Notes: generated from the sequence alone by a model not told the origin. A DNA stretch of 64,000 nucleotides from Gordionus sp. m RMFG-2023 (GCF_954871325.1 NC_088776.1:35698508-35762507); one strand, 5' to 3'; shown: positions 12,871 to 26,139, counted from the stretch's first letter. Made by a program: numbers and translations.

Positions 12871-13388
12871 GGTTTGGCCCTTCTTATTAAAGCAAATATT
12901 AATATCTTCTTATATCATCTAATATATCATATTCTAGCCTTCATTTGTATTACATTTCTTACTAATATTCTCATTCATTTTTTCAGGTTTTATATAATTT
13001 CTTCTTATTATTATTTTTACCTTATCCTCCCTATTCCAATCTCATGTGTTTCGCAAAAGTATATTGTTGAAATAACGACTACATTTTCAATATGAGTCGA
13101 AGGATTATTATAGATAAAGTCTTGTTAAAGTAAACACATTTATGGTATTTTGGCATTGAAATTATTAAATTATAGTTTTTTAGTCATATAGTGTCCTTCT
13201 TCAAACATATAGTGGGTTTTTTTAAACTAAACTGGGAAATACATTATGTGATTGAAAAAAGACACTATGTGATTAAAAAAAGCTATTTATCAATTCAATA
13301 ATAAATTTAAGCACTTTTTTTTAAAATGGTGTGGCATTATATTTAGTGCTTCATCAATAATTTAAACTCCCAAAGATTTTATTTTATA

Positions 13389-14295
13389 CAGGGGAGACCA
13401 GGGTATTGGTATTTTGAATTTTTACCATAATATTATGAAACGCTAACAATAAATTATATATATAATTAGATAAATCTCTCATTTACAAAATAAAAAGATG
13501 TGTAACTCTCTACCTTAATACTTTTGGAGTTGGGATTAATTATGTGAAGTGTGCCATTTTCGCCATTTTACCCCATACCCAGGGTAAAGTGACTACACAC
13601 CAGAGTAAAGCGGTTAAAATAAAATTGAACTAAATATATTGTTTAATTGAACAAAATATAACAATTTTGACAGCTATTCATCATTATAATACCGGAATGT
13701 AAAAAATTATATCGAAAATAGCATATTTTTAATGTGCACATTTTAGGCACATCGTACATTTCTATATTTCTTCCCCTTTTGGTCTATTCATAAAATTTTA
13801 TTCTAAATAGCACACAAACCTTTTATTAATATTCCTTTTTGCACAAAAGAATCTTTTTACAAGGAGACGTTAATATTTAAAATGACCTACTTACTGCTTA
13901 AAGCAGACAGGACATTTTAGCCGTTTTACCCATAGCAACTTTAACCCTTGGTGAATATATTGTGTAAATCGTTATTGCGTGACTTCTAAAGCTATAAACT
14001 TTCGATATATTTTGATTTATAGCTATGGCTTTAAGGAACATGTAAACAAATTTATAAATTCGGAGTCTTTATATATTTCGCTAAAATCAAAAAGCCTAGA
14101 GGATGATTTTATAATATTTAGGTAGAACAATTTTTTAGCAAAATATGACAAACCGGGGAAGTTTTTCAAAATATGAACATAGGTAAGAAATTAGATATAA
14201 AAATACATATTCACACCAAATTTAAAATCTTTAATCTCAAGGGTTAAGTTATTCTCGTTAACATCGTTACCCCAATCGCTTTACCCCAGTTCCCC
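13389..14295. mobile_element. TIR element, GGGGAGACCAGGG family (non-autonomous)
   Basis: The left end reads GGGGAGACCAGGGTATTGG and the right end, on the opposite strand, GGGGAACTGGGGTAAAGCG. Both ends abut a TA (13387-13388 and 14296-14297). The interior has further copies of the GGGTAAAG motif near 13580-13610. No coding sequence was seen in about 0.9 kb. The left terminus shares GGAGACCAGGG with the element at 14814. The exact boundaries are uncertain by a few bases. Confidence 0.5.
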
Positions 14296-14813
14296 TACTT
14301 TGAGGAGGATGACTTTTGTAAGGCGAGATTCTGGCCAACCTAGTATCACCAGCAAAAAATTTGATCCATAATTACGGGAGATCAAAAACCCTATATTCTA
14401 AGTTTAAAAAATCATATAAACTAATATAGATTAAAATTTTTCTTATTAAAAAATTGAAGATTATATTGCTTTTCGAACTGATAAAACTTTATCGATAAAA
14501 TTTCTTATACGGAATAGCAATTCGATTGCAAAGAAGCATTAAACACATTTTAATTTAGCATAACCCATCCAATGCTGCTATTATTGATTATTTATTATAT
14601 ATTACGATTAAAAATATATGCGAAAATAATTTTAGCATACTATTTTTTTTAAACTTTTATACTGTCATATATATATGCTAAAAGAATTTTATGCATCCTC
14701 TTTTTAAAACTTTTCCATACTGTAATATAGTAGGTCAAAATCTAATTATTCGTTTTGCTTACTCATGTTTATTTGTGATTATGCTTCTTAAGATTATTGT
14801 AATATTTATTAAT

Positions 14814-15545
14814 GGAGACCAGGGCTAGTTAGCGCAATTTTTGTCAAAATCATCATTGAAAATAATTATTTTAAATTTACGAAATACTATAAGATAACCC
14901 AAACACCTAACTAACCTAATAAATTGATAAATATTTTCTCAAGATTGATTGTAGTAAAAGTTTCTTTGCGCAAACAAGCTCCAAACCCGGGGCTTGTAGA
15001 TTCAATTATTTTATTAAATTATTCCATTATTTTCATGGACAATATTTTAGTGATATAAATAATAAATATACCATTTACATAAAAAATTCTTATAAACATG
15101 ACAATTCATTTAAATATAAAATAGTGGCCAATGAATACTCATTTTATATTACTATATAAATATATTATAACATCATATTTGTTAGCATAATTTGATTGAT
15201 CCGATAGCCCTAATTCTACTAGTCCCTAATTATTAATATAATTAATAACTTCTAAAAATATATTAAAATGTGATATATAATTATGGAAATTTCTGAAATG
15301 CGAAAAGAAAGTTTTAAATTTCATATAATGTCAATTTTATTATTTTTAAAACTCTCCAATGCCACCTAAAATAGTGGTGTAAAAATTTATCCTAAAAACA
15401 CAGTTTATCATAAAATATTTAAATAGCTGAGGAGTATAAAATATTTTTCGCCTCAAATATACATATTATACAATGGCCATTACATAATCAAATTTGAATT
15501 TATAAACATGTTTGGTTTTTATAAAACTCGCTGAGCCCTGGTCTC
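14814..15545. mobile_element. TIR element sharing the GGAGACCAGGG terminus
   Basis: The left end GGAGACCAGGGCTAGTTAGC and the right end read inward, GAGACCAGGGCTCAGCGAG, form an imperfect inverted pair about 730 bp apart. No clear target duplication is visible. The interior is AT-rich without a recognisable gene. The shared core GAGACCAGGG links it to the element ending at 13389. Confidence 0.5.
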
Positions 15546-16473
15546 TTCTTCATATCTCTTGATTTGAAATTGGCACGATATTAGATATTATATTATTTTC
15601 TATCTCATTTTATATTATATTATTTATTTGGTCTGATAAATAGTGGAAAAAGTGTGGAGAGAGAAAGTTATTTTACAAGTGCCGAAAAATAAGAAGGCTG
15701 AAGAAGAGGCATCATTTATTTAAAACTTGAAATCGAGATAAAAATATCTTATTTGTGAATCATGATAATAAAAAAAGATTTAATATACATATTTTATTCC
15801 ATCCAGTTCTCCTATTGAGAGACATTTTTAGGGGAAAAACAAATGATCTTTACTAGATAAAAATTTTTTTGAGAGACATATTCTCTAAGCTAATACTTGA
15901 TATGTAATTAATATTTTATTATAAAAATCTTTTAATTTGCACAGTACTTTAATTATTTATTATTTTAAGAAAAAAAATGTAGACATAATTTTTTAAGTAA
16001 CACTAGTTATAACGGGCTATCTATTTTTAAGAAAATAGCTAAGTACGAGTGAAGCTACTTTGGAAGGTAGTTCTAACTATAGAACTCTATATTTCAGTAG
16101 CGCTAACATAATTAATATTGAGGGGGTCGTTAAAAGACGATAAATATTAAAGAGTCGAGAAAAATTGAAGAGAAATTTAAGAGATAAGTAAAGCAAAAGA
16201 AAATGTGTCCACTTTTGGGATACCACAGTCAGTATTGACTGAGGAAAAATAACTTCCTCATAGAGGTGAAATACAGCTAATTGTGAGGGAACAAAGATAA
16301 GGAAAATAATCATAATAAAAGAGAATTACAAAAGTTAAAATAAGATAATGTGTTTTTTTACAAAATAGAATTACAAAATAAGATAATGTGTTTTTTACCT
16401 TGTTTGTCTTATATAGAATGATAATCCTAAATATATATAAGCTAAAGATAATTAGTGAATTTCTTGAATACAA

Positions 16474-16630
16474 AATAAAGATAAATAAAATTTGGCAAAT
16501 GTTGTGCTAGATTTTGTGGAAATTGACAAAATTCCAAAACTTTAATGAATAAAAAAATAAAGATAAATAAAATTTGGCAAATGTTGCTCTAGACTTTGTG
16601 AAAATTGACAAAATTCCAAAACTTTAATGA
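16474..16630. repeat. Tandem duplication of a ~78-bp unit
   Basis: The segment starting AATAAAGATAAATAAAATTT occurs at 16474-16555 and again at 16556-16630 with only a few substitutions, ending both times in AATTCCAAAACTTTAATGA. A smaller duplication (about 35 bp, AAATAAGATAATGTG) lies just upstream at 16340-16397. Confidence 0.85.
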
Positions 16631-17877
16631 TTTATCTAAAAGTAGAAGTATGTCTAAAAATTTTATCTATCTTTTTGGAACAAAAAAATAATCGTTTTTA
16701 TTATTCAGGCATTAAAAAATATCCCGACTGTACCTAGAACAAATAATTCGATACAATACAATTCATATCTTACGAATACAAATAACAAAATTTTTCGATT
16801 CTAAAATTTGAATCTTGGTATCTAAAACTGCTCATTTGGAAAACAGATTGAATTCCTAGTCAAACGAATCAGTCAAAAGAGCAATAAAACAACAATCTCG
16901 AGGGCATTTTTGACCAAACAACAAATCGGCTTAGAAATTTTACTTTATAATTTTAAATTATTTAAAGGTCAGATGTAGATGACTCTTTTTAACTTCCTTT
17001 TTTATATTTTTAATATGTATTTTAAGTTATATTTCTTATAGTTTTTTTAATATAGTAAAGTTATTGTTAATTACTTGAATTCAGGGTTGTTCATTTGACC
17101 TCAAATATTATTAGGTCAAATGACCGATATTTGACTAGTCATATAAAATACAGTTATATCTGGTCAAATTCAAATATATTTTTAAGATAATAGTAACTTT
17201 ATTTTATATCTAATAGTAAAAAAATTAATCTATTTAATATTTTTATAATTCTATATTAATGTTTCGTTCTCCGTGACCGAGTCTTGTTCTGATTCATATT
17301 CAATATTATCATTTTCTTTAATATTTTTAATCAATCTTAGGTTATGAAATTACTAATTTTCCTATTGTCGAGATTTTCAATCGATTTCTTTTTTTCATAA
17401 GAATATTACCTCAAACCGACTGATTTCTTTCCGAGGAAGATGTAGAACCAGGAATTAATAAAATATTTGACACTTCTCTTTATGTTAAAGGTGGGAAATC
17501 TATTCCAACAACATGAGACCGAAATGTGAAAGTTACTCCACATATTTTGCTATTAAATATACCGCCGTTTTATTTTTAAATTTATGATATCATTTAAAAT
17601 ATTTAGATTATCATCACCTTGTAAAATGCTTAATTCTTATATCATAACACATGCTTCATCAAATTCACTACTAGTATGATGCTCTCTTTATATTGGTGGG
17701 AATCCAATAAATAATCAGCAGTGTGAGCACATGTATTGGGATAGTTTTTTTTAAAGCATATCTTTAATTTTTTCTTCAGACGAAGAAAATATAAAATCAA
17801 GGCATGATTGAATTATGAGTTTTCCAAATTAAGCATCTCATTTTTTTACGTGGGCCAAAGTGCATTTATCCTAATGC

Positions 17878-17976
17878 TGTTAAACGGCCACATTTGAGTA
17901 GATTTTAAAAAATCGCCTGATAGATTTTAGACAAAATAATATTATGTAAGCCTGGAGATTTTGATCATATATCATA
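17878..17976. mobile_element. Partial TAGTGTTGTTAAA-family MITE
   Basis: About 100 bp match the left half of the family: a TTAAACGG-like start, a 'gattttaaaaaatcg' block, 'attttagacaaaataatatt' and 'gtaagcctggagattttg'. The right half is not visible. Read by eye against the clean copy at 52767. Confidence 0.4.
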
Positions 17977-18177
17977 TTTATTTATCATAAAGCCTTCCTT
18001 ACTACATAATTTCAATTGATTAATAGAATAAATGGGCGAGTAATTAAAAGGAAAAATAGATACATTTAGAATATGTATAATTATTTTATACTTTTTAAAT
18101 GGAGAATGAAATTGCTGGAGTAGTGTTTTTGTTTATAGCCCTTTTGCAAATTTGTAGGTACTGCAACATTTTATAAA

Positions 18178-18381
18178 TGTTAATACATTCGAAATTTGTT
18201 TTATTTTATATTAACCTACGGACTTGTTATATTGTTTCTTTCACTTAATAAAATATTAATCTAATAGATACATTAATTGTTATTTACTTTTGAAAAGTAT
18301 ATATATAGAATTTATTAGGTTAATAGTCAGTTATAAAGTAATTTTGTATCAACATTTTTTAATTTCTACACCATATTAGCA
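18178..18381 (+). repeat. 5' LTR of the gypsy element
   Basis: A 204-bp terminal repeat starting TGTTAATACATTCG and ending ACCATATTAGCA. The target duplication ATAAA lies immediately upstream. A tract starting TGGTGGCAATGG follows directly and is the likely primer-binding region. Confidence 0.9.
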
Positions 18382-19453
18382 TGGTGGCAATGGTGGGATC
18401 CGACACTACTTATAGTTAGGAACCAAATAATAAATTAAAAGAAATATGTAAAATATTAAATCTAAATTAACTTTGTAAAAAAGCCATAAAAATCCAATAA
18501 ATCAGTCTGCAGATCCTATCTAAAAAATATATATAATGAACATGCTGGATTCTCATTATAAAAAAAAAGGTAAAATATATATTTATTATTTTTATGATAT
18601 TCTTATTATCATCCTTTTAGTCAATTATTTATTTGGTTTATCAAGTTAGTTAATATTTAAGGCAATGTCATGGCCATCGGGATATTTTTTTTTAATCGTC
18701 ATATAGGTCATTGTTAAAGAGAAAATAATATATAATACAAATAAATAAATAAAATAAAATTTAACGAAATAAACATTCTTAACCTTTAAAGATCATAATA
18801 AAACAGTTCAAAGTACAAGGTCGATGAACTTGAATTTATTTTAAAAAAAAATACAATGAAGGATTTTACTTTCGTCAGCAGATTTCCTGCGGCCCAATTT
18901 TTTAAGCATTCACTCTTCTCTAGGGTGATTTTGTACACTTTTTTAAAATTTTATTTTTTTTTTATCTCATTTCTCTTTTATACAATTATATTTTTTAATT
19001 CATTTTTAATATATTATTTGTTTTTTAATATATATTTTTAATTATAATTTGTAAATGAAAAATTTGTTTTTTAATAAAGTATTATCAAAAGGTAAAATTA
19101 AATTAAATAAAATAAATATTTTTTTTTCAAAGTAGAAGGTCAATGAATTTGAATTTATTTTCTTTAAAATAGGAAAAATATATAAATAATATCTTCTTAA
19201 CCTTCAAAGGTCAAAAATAATAAGAGTTCAAAGTTCAAGATCGATGAACTCGTTTTAAAAAAAGACACCGTTAATTCTAGCTAAGAGAAATTTATATACG
19301 AAATAAAACAAATAAATAACGCGCTCAACGAAGCGATATATGATAAAATTAGTACTAAAAGTGATCAAATTATTATCGAACTTTCCAAATAATATAAGAT
19401 TTTATATAATAATTGTCTGCGCTATATATATATATTTAAAAAAATGAATTTTT

Positions 19454-20560
19454 TTGGACGAGTCTACTGTTCCTAAGTTCCTTGGTGACATAGACATCTA
19501 TATTGATAGAATCATAAGATGTTTAAATAAAAATAAAATTAACGACAAAGCATACATATTAACACAAAATCTTCCCGATAATATTTACTTAAAATTGCAA
19601 TCTATAAGTTCAGACACCGAATTTAATAATTTTGATTCAATAATAAAAAAACTTAAAATTTTATATCTAAAAAAACGTCAACACTAAAATTTTAGAATTT
19701 TATAAAGCAAGTCAATCGAAAGATGAAAAATTGAATGGGCAACTAGAATTTGCCAACTAAACAAATAGTGCAATTATTTAGATGACAGGGCAATAGAAAA
19801 AATTAAAATTTGTACCTCTTCTAAGGATATTAAGTATAAAGTAAAAGATTTGGATAAAATTGATGAGATTATAAAAATAGGATGTGAGGCAGAAGACATC
19901 TATACTAATATTACTTTTGATAAAGTTAACACCAAACCAGATACTTTAGATTCGGAGGACAAACTAAAAGATGAACTCGAGATAAAACGCATCTCAGATA
20001 CCAATAAAACGTCAGACGACAAACAATTGATACCATATGATAACAACTATGTTCAGCAGTGGGCTCTACGACCGTATTTTGACACACAAAGATTTCATAG
20101 CCAAAACTACAACTTCACACCACGTTGCCAAAACTAGAGATGCATCAATCAGAGCAAATTCGACACTTATTACAGACCTTATTATCATGATCATCAAAGG
20201 CACAAAATAAATTATGGTAATTTTAATCAACATAGTGATGGAAAATTCAGCAACAACAATAGACAAACAACTCATGATGATCGATACAATTATTATGACA
20301 ACCAAAACAATCATTACAAAAGTGGTAATTTTAACAACAACCGTAGACAAACTTGCGACAATCAAAACGGTTATTACAGAAATGATAATTTTAACAACAA
20401 CAACAGACCAGCATACCTCAATCGAAACAACCATCATAACAGGTCGAACCCAAGATTCGACAACAGAGACAACTGCGTACATAACAACTACAATACCTAC
20501 AGATATAATAGTAAAAATTACACAACAGACGGCAGCAAGATAAACACCATTAATTTCGGA
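19454..20560 (+). pseudogene. gag-like region of the gypsy fossil
   Basis: Scattered open pieces in the expected gag position downstream of the 5' LTR. The first piece (from 19454) has the helical, Lys/Asp-rich look of a gypsy capsid, and a later Asn/Thr/Asp-rich stretch (about 20.1-20.5 kb) could be the nucleocapsid end, though no zinc knuckle was recognised. Broken. Called by position rather than strong homology. Confidence 0.45.
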
Positions 20561-20769
20561 GGATTGGAAAATGATAAAACTGATGATGACGTAAACAAAG
20601 ATTATGACTTACTAAACGTAAGTTTAAATAATTTGTGCGAAGGTTTCTATGAGAAATGCTTACGAAGTGGTACTCAAACTCAACAGCATAGTAACGACGA
20701 TGCAGGTGGATACGGGTACAAGATACTCCATTATACCGCATTATATAGCTAACAAAATAGGCATTAAAA

Positions 20770-23500
20770 CATTAAAAAATCTCACATTAAATTATCGGGC
20801 TATGACGTGAATACCATAAAAGTTCTGGGCATCGCACCTATTGATGTTAATTATCAAGGCGCTTTAAAAAATTTGGAAGCCTTTGTTGTGGAGAGCTCGC
20901 ATTGCTTGGCAGAGTTTGGCAAAAGCATTTTAAAAAAATTTGTACGAAACATAGACGACGATTTTTACAACAATAAACTTACCAAACTCATATGTGATTG
21001 CAAAATTAAAACGGCTAATAAACCTATCTGCAAAACCACTATTAGACTTCGCTTAAAGGAAGATGCCATATCAAAGATAATCCGCCAAGGAGAATACCGT
21101 ACTCCAGAATAGAAATAGTGGGTAAAGAACTAAATAGGTGGTTACAAGATAAAATAATTGAGCCTGCAAAAGATGTACGCTGGGCTAGTCCGTTACAGTC
21201 TTTAAGGATGACGGATGTCTCAGGCTGTGTGCCGACTTCAAAGACAATCTCAATCCGGCGCTCGAAGATTTTAAGTATCCCATCGAGGATAAATGATTTG
21301 ATTGCGAAATTGTCAAAAGGGAAGAAGTTTAGCAAAATTAATTTCAAGCAAGCATTTCTGCAATTGCCGATAGACAATAAGTCAAGGGACATATTTACCA
21401 TATCTACACATAAAGGGTATTTCAGATTTACCAGACTGCCCTTCGATCTCAAAACCGTATCTGCAATATTTCAGCAGACCATGGATAATATATTCGGAGA
21501 TATGAAGGACGTGATATTTTAAATTGATGATCTGACAACGATAAAACACACATAAAAAAAAAGAAGTTATGAATGAATATCAAAATATTGTCTCACGCCA
21601 AATTTTGCAAAAAACATATTTATGCAAACCAACGTTAGGTTTCTTGGACACAATATCGATGCAGAGGGTATACACCCTAATCGTGACAAAATTAAAGCTA
21701 TAATCAATATGCCAAAGCCGAAATCACATGACGAACTCATAAAATTTCTAGGCATGGCCAGTTACTACAGAAAATGCTTGAACAATTTCGCGCATTTAGT
21801 CGATCCACTATACAAGAATAAATATAAAGTAGTGGTCATGGAATGACGAACACAAGAAAAGCTTCGATGAATTAAAACTATTGATATCTCAACCTCCGAC
21901 ATTAGCTTTTTTTCAATCCTAAATTGCCTATTGGCATAGCTGTCGATCCTCTAAGAAGGAATTAGGAGCAGTTCTATTTCACTTTGATACCGATGGAAAA
22001 GAAAACCCATTGCATTTGCATCCAGAGCATTATTAAAAGCAGAGTTTAATTACACTAATATCGAATGTGAGGCATTAGCTATTATCTTTGCCATAAAAAA
22101 ATTTCAAGAATAATTGATCGGAACGAGATTTACAATTATAACAGATTATAAGCCGCTAATATACATCTTTTCAAGAGGCCTTAAGGAAGATACTTCCATA
22201 TCTATGAGGCTACAGATATGGAATATAAATTTTGATAAAAAACATAGGGCGGGTAAACACAATATAGTACATGATTGCCTATCACGACTACCCTTGAAAG
22301 ACATTGAGGAAACAATACACGAGCTAGAAGAATTGGATAAAAATAATTTATGGGATGTACCGTTGAACTTCGAAAAAATAGCAGCGGGAACCATGCATGG
22401 CAAAGAACTATCGCAGGTTATAAACAATGTGAGGAAAGGCGATTCAATAAAAAACATGACTTATAAAAAAATAGAAAATGAACTAAGTATAGTAAAAAAT
22501 TGTCTCTACAAGGTGAAAAAAATAGTGATTCATAATTTTATGAGAAAAATTATACTGCAGGATCTACATGCCAGACACTTGGGAGCAGGCAAAAGTAAAG
22601 CACTAGCAAGGAATTATTTATGGTGGCCTGGCATAAATGCAGAAATAGATTTAAAGGTAAAAAACTATGAATTATGCAATACGTGGTTATATAATACGAA
22701 AACCATACAACATTTATGGGCTCCAACACTTAAACTACTCGAAAGATTAGATATAGATTACGCAGGTCCATTTTTTCAAATATATTGGCTAGTAATAGTG
22801 GATGCATACAGTAAATATTCCATCATCACCTCGATGGAATCTATAACCACCGAGAGAACATTAAAAGAGCTCATGTAAACAATAAGCTTGTTTGGGATAC
22901 CAGAAACCATCGTTACGGACAACGGCACTAATTTTACCAGCAAATTATTTGAAAAAATTTGTTATGATCACGGTATAAAGCATGTACTAACATCAGCTTA
23001 CCACCAACAATCAAATGAACAGGTGGAAAGGATGGTTAGGACATTCAAATTGAGTATGAAACGCAATATGGAGGAAGAACACAGATGCTGATATAGCGCT
23101 AGAGAAGTTTTTGTTCAATTATAGAAACACACCTAATATGACTATGGGCATTCCACCCACCAAATTAATGTTCAATTATGAGACTAGAACTAAGTGGGAT
23201 CTATTGAAGCCTACGTCTATTATTAATGATTATATTAAAACTAAGACCATTATTTCTCCGAATAGGATCATTAACTAGGGGATAAAGTATGGTTCAAAGT
23301 ATTTGGCGAAAACAAATGGGATAAAGGTACTATCAAACGAAAACATAGTGACTTTATAGTCGACACAGGTAACCGCATCATAAGACGGCATCTGGATCAA
23401 ATAAAAAAAAGATCATATGGCACGACCAATATTAATGATCACGTTCAGGAGGATTTCTTCAAGGGAAAGGATGTTGTCAGTACTTCAACACCGAGTCTTA
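20770..23500 (+). pseudogene. pol region (RT, RNase H, integrase) of the gypsy fossil
   Basis: Gypsy pol blocks are recognisable in order. RT-type sequence is near 21.2-21.5 kb (a SKINFKQAFLQLPI-like block), with the RT thumb at about 21.63-21.83 kb (VRFLGHNIDAEGI, FLGMASYYRKC). The RNase H end has ITDYKPL near 22.14 kb. The integrase zinc-binding region with the YLWWPG motif is at about 22.6 kb, and its catalytic core with TDNGTNF at about 22.92 kb. The region is broken many times and is a fossil. Confidence 0.85.
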
Positions 23501-23682
23501 TTCGAATATCGCCAAGACCGGTTCGAGCATCAAAAAAATCAGAGAGGTTTAAAGATTTTATCATGTCCATAAATGAGACATGTATAAGATCTCAGTACAT
23601 AAAACACTTAGAAAAATACCTAATAAATAGTACATTCTATTAAAAAATATATTCAAACGCCAAATTAAAATATAAAGATAAA

Positions 23683-23841
23683 TATAAAAATAAATAAAAC
23701 GTAAAATATAAAAATAATTTAAACGCAAAATATAAAAATAAATTTAAACGCCAAACTAAAACGCAAAATATAAAAATAAATTTAAACGCCAAACTAAAAC
23801 GCAAAATATAAAAATAAATTTAAACGCCAAACTAAAATGCG
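23683..23841. repeat. Tandem repeat near the 3' end of the gypsy element
   Basis: A short A-rich unit (about 36-38 bp, with AAAATATAAAAATAAATTT and TAAACGCCAAACTAAAACGC blocks) is repeated about four times between the integrase end and the 3' LTR. It probably expanded after insertion. Confidence 0.75.
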
Positions 23842-24130
23842 AATCCCATATTAATTATTCTATTTAAATATTATTCTATTCCAATTTTATCATTCTTATT
23901 CTTAATTCCTATTCAATTCAATATTCTACTAATACATTCTATAAATTCCATTATTCTTATTTGACATTCGACATATTATACTAAACGACGAATTAATGAT
24001 AACGATTTGAACAGAACGGGATCGAGGATAGAAGAGTAGGAGAACGTACAAAAACAACAAAGGATTGGAAGCGAGTTCCACTACGACTGCGAGGAACACA
24101 GAAAGATTGAAGTAAGAACAGAAGTGGGAA

Positions 24131-24360
24131 TGTTAATACATTCGAAATTTGTTTTATTTTATATTAACCTACGGACTTGTTATATTGTTTCTTTCACTTA
24201 ATATAATAATAATCTAATAGATACATTGATTTTTATTTACTTTTGAAAAGTATATATATAGAATTTTAGGTTAATAGTCAGTTGGTTTATTTTATAATAA
24301 ATAAATTATAAATAAAGAAATTTTGTATCAAGATTTTTTAACTTTTCCACCATATTAGCA
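24131..24360 (+). repeat. 3' LTR of the gypsy element
   Basis: A 230-bp terminal repeat matching the 5' LTR end to end, with a small extra AT-rich segment in its second half. It is preceded by a purine-rich tract (AGAACAGAAGTGGGAA) and followed by the target duplication ATAAA. Confidence 0.9.
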
Positions 24361-24485
24361 ATAAAGAAAGCTTATCTTGAGCTAACTGTAAATAAATGTA
24401 AATTATATAGTTATTACAAATTCATCGATAATAGCAATAATTGTATACATTAAAGACAATGGAAATGACACGAGTAATCAAACAT

Positions 24486-24700
24486 TTATCTTAATAGCAA
24501 CATTACAAATTCATTCATAATAGGAGCTTCCTCAAGAGGAAATTCAAATTTGGGCATGACAGGAAGACCCTCTCTAGGAGATCCAATTGGTAACGTTAAT
24601 GGTAATAAAAATCTAGGCCCTGTGGAGCAAGTGAATTTAGCAACCCTATCCTTTCTCTCGGAGCCCAAGGGGGAGGAAATTCAGCCAAATTATTACAATT
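24486..24700 (-). CDS. Unrecognised GC-richer open frame
   Basis: A minus-strand frame whose base composition is clearly less AT-biased than its neighbourhood, with a proline-rich composition (LPLTLPIGSPREGLPVMPKF). It stays open upstream of the ATG at 24668 as far as about 24.69 kb and ends at 24486. No domain is recognised. It could be an exon of an unseen gene, a UTR or a gene fragment. It lies just outside the gypsy 3' LTR. Confidence 0.25.
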
Positions 24701-26139
24701 GTAACTCCCCATAATATAAAATAAATTCATGTAAAATATCTTCAACTTCATCTACTTAACCTGTTTTCCATAATCTAGAACACAATCTAACCAAAAAGGT
24801 TGAACAAACTAAGTTTAACAAATGTGTTATTAATGGATGTTTTTGATAGTGACCTTACTATAACTGACGAAACTCTTATTATCAAGGAGTTTATAGTGTT
24901 GTCGTTAGGGCTAAGTGTCTGATTACTGCTGCTATTTTGATTGTCTTCATAATGTACATTTATCGATTTATTATTTAAACTTTGTCATAGTAATTTTTTG
25001 CATAGTTAAGGAATTTTTCAAATTATATTATTATTTTTTTTATTTTGTGTTTAAATGGATTTTGAAATATAGGTTAATATGGGCATATAATAGAACTATC
25101 GCCATCGCAATTGTTTATAATTTTATCATTAATTAAATTATTCAATAGGAAAAAATATTTAAAAAGTCTTTCATAATGATATCTTTTAGGAATGGCAAGA
25201 ACACCCAAGATACCATTTTTAATTTGTAGTTTGCATCGCAATTTGATTTTTATTGGATAACCACAAACTGTTGCAGATACAATTTTGAGGGTTATAGCTT
25301 TCTTTGGTTTAGGTGTAGATTTGGTTTCTATATATGCTTTTCCTATAGTTTGAATTAAATATTTATTTTATATTATACAATATTCAAAATATAAAAATTT
25401 TGGAATTAAAGATATACATAAATATATAAAATATCATCTTATTTCTACAAATTATTGAGATGTTTTGATTATTTCCACCCCACAACTTTAAAAGATGTGG
25501 GGTAATGGTTGATTCAAAAGCTAGAGATCCACTCGATTGTCTCGTGAACTGACATTGTTCAAAGGATGTTCCTTCATATCTCGAACCACGGATACTTTTG
25601 TTATACGTATATATTAATCCTCTGGGATATAGAGAAACACATGTATTGGGACTTCACATTATTCGCCCCATCAAATAATAATTACGATCCACATGGTTTA
25701 TCGGAAAAAGTAAATACCAAAAATATTTACATCTAGCCGTCAATAATATCTTTATACCCATTGTGGTTTCAACAAATTGCTCATTTGGGAGAGGCCTAAT
25801 TAAAATTAATGGGCCAGGAGAACCATAAAACAAGAATTGGGCCCTTCTGATTAAACAAAAGGTCAGTTTTGAAATATAACGTTATAATTTTAAATTAATT
25901 GTTTAAAGATTCATAGCCATCTCCAGAGGATGACTATTTTTAACAAAATTTCATTTTTTAAACATATTTTTTTACATATTTTTTTTCTTAATATTTTATC
26001 ATATATGCCGTTTATATGTGATTCTAATTTTATATAATTTCGATTATTAAATTAATAATATACGTTTAGATGATGACGAAAAACCGCAATCTTGAAAAAT
26101 AAATAAGATTGTTTTGATTTTGTATAATATAATATACTG

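Larger units (their letters stand above)
6536..18172. other. Intergenic region between gene 1 and the gypsy element
   Basis: About 11.6 kb with no recognised host gene. Elements seen inside are listed separately: a tRNA-like SINE head (6756), a possible exon (9634), fold-back repeats (10.8-11.8 kb), a GGTTCGG-rich MITE (12.1 kb), two TIR elements (13.4 and 14.8 kb), a tandem duplication (16.5 kb) and a half MITE (17.9 kb). A GC-rich patch at about 8285-8342 shares only a short phrase with 36440-36470 (GAGAGCATAA) and is unexplained. A palindromic motif GGTCAAATGACC sits at about 17113. Between these I see only AT-rich sequence. No promoter could be pinned upstream of gene 1. Confidence 0.6.
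18178..24360 (+). mobile_element. Ty3/gypsy LTR retrotransposon, broken fossil with both LTRs
   Basis: A Metaviridae-type element. The LTRs at 18178-18381 and 24131-24360 begin TG and end CA, and a perfect 5-bp target duplication ATAAA flanks the whole (18173-18177 and 24361-24365). A purine-rich tract precedes the 3' LTR. Parts in order on the plus strand: a gag-like region about 19.45-20.5 kb, reverse transcriptase about 21.0-21.85 kb, RNase H about 21.9-22.3 kb and integrase about 22.5-23.5 kb. The gag-RT-RNaseH-integrase order is typical of gypsy. The coding region is broken in many places (more than half a dozen). The LTRs differ at roughly ten sites plus small indels, so the insertion is moderately old. 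No envelope-like gene was seen. Confidence 0.9.

Noticed and set aside
18856-19041. 61-codon hydrophobic frame inside the gypsy leader
   Set aside because: T-rich chance frame in the element's noncoding leader, not an envelope or signal peptide.
20066-20482. 138-codon minus-strand Val-rich protein
   Set aside because: It is the shadow of the Asn/Thr-rich stretch of the gypsy gag-like region.
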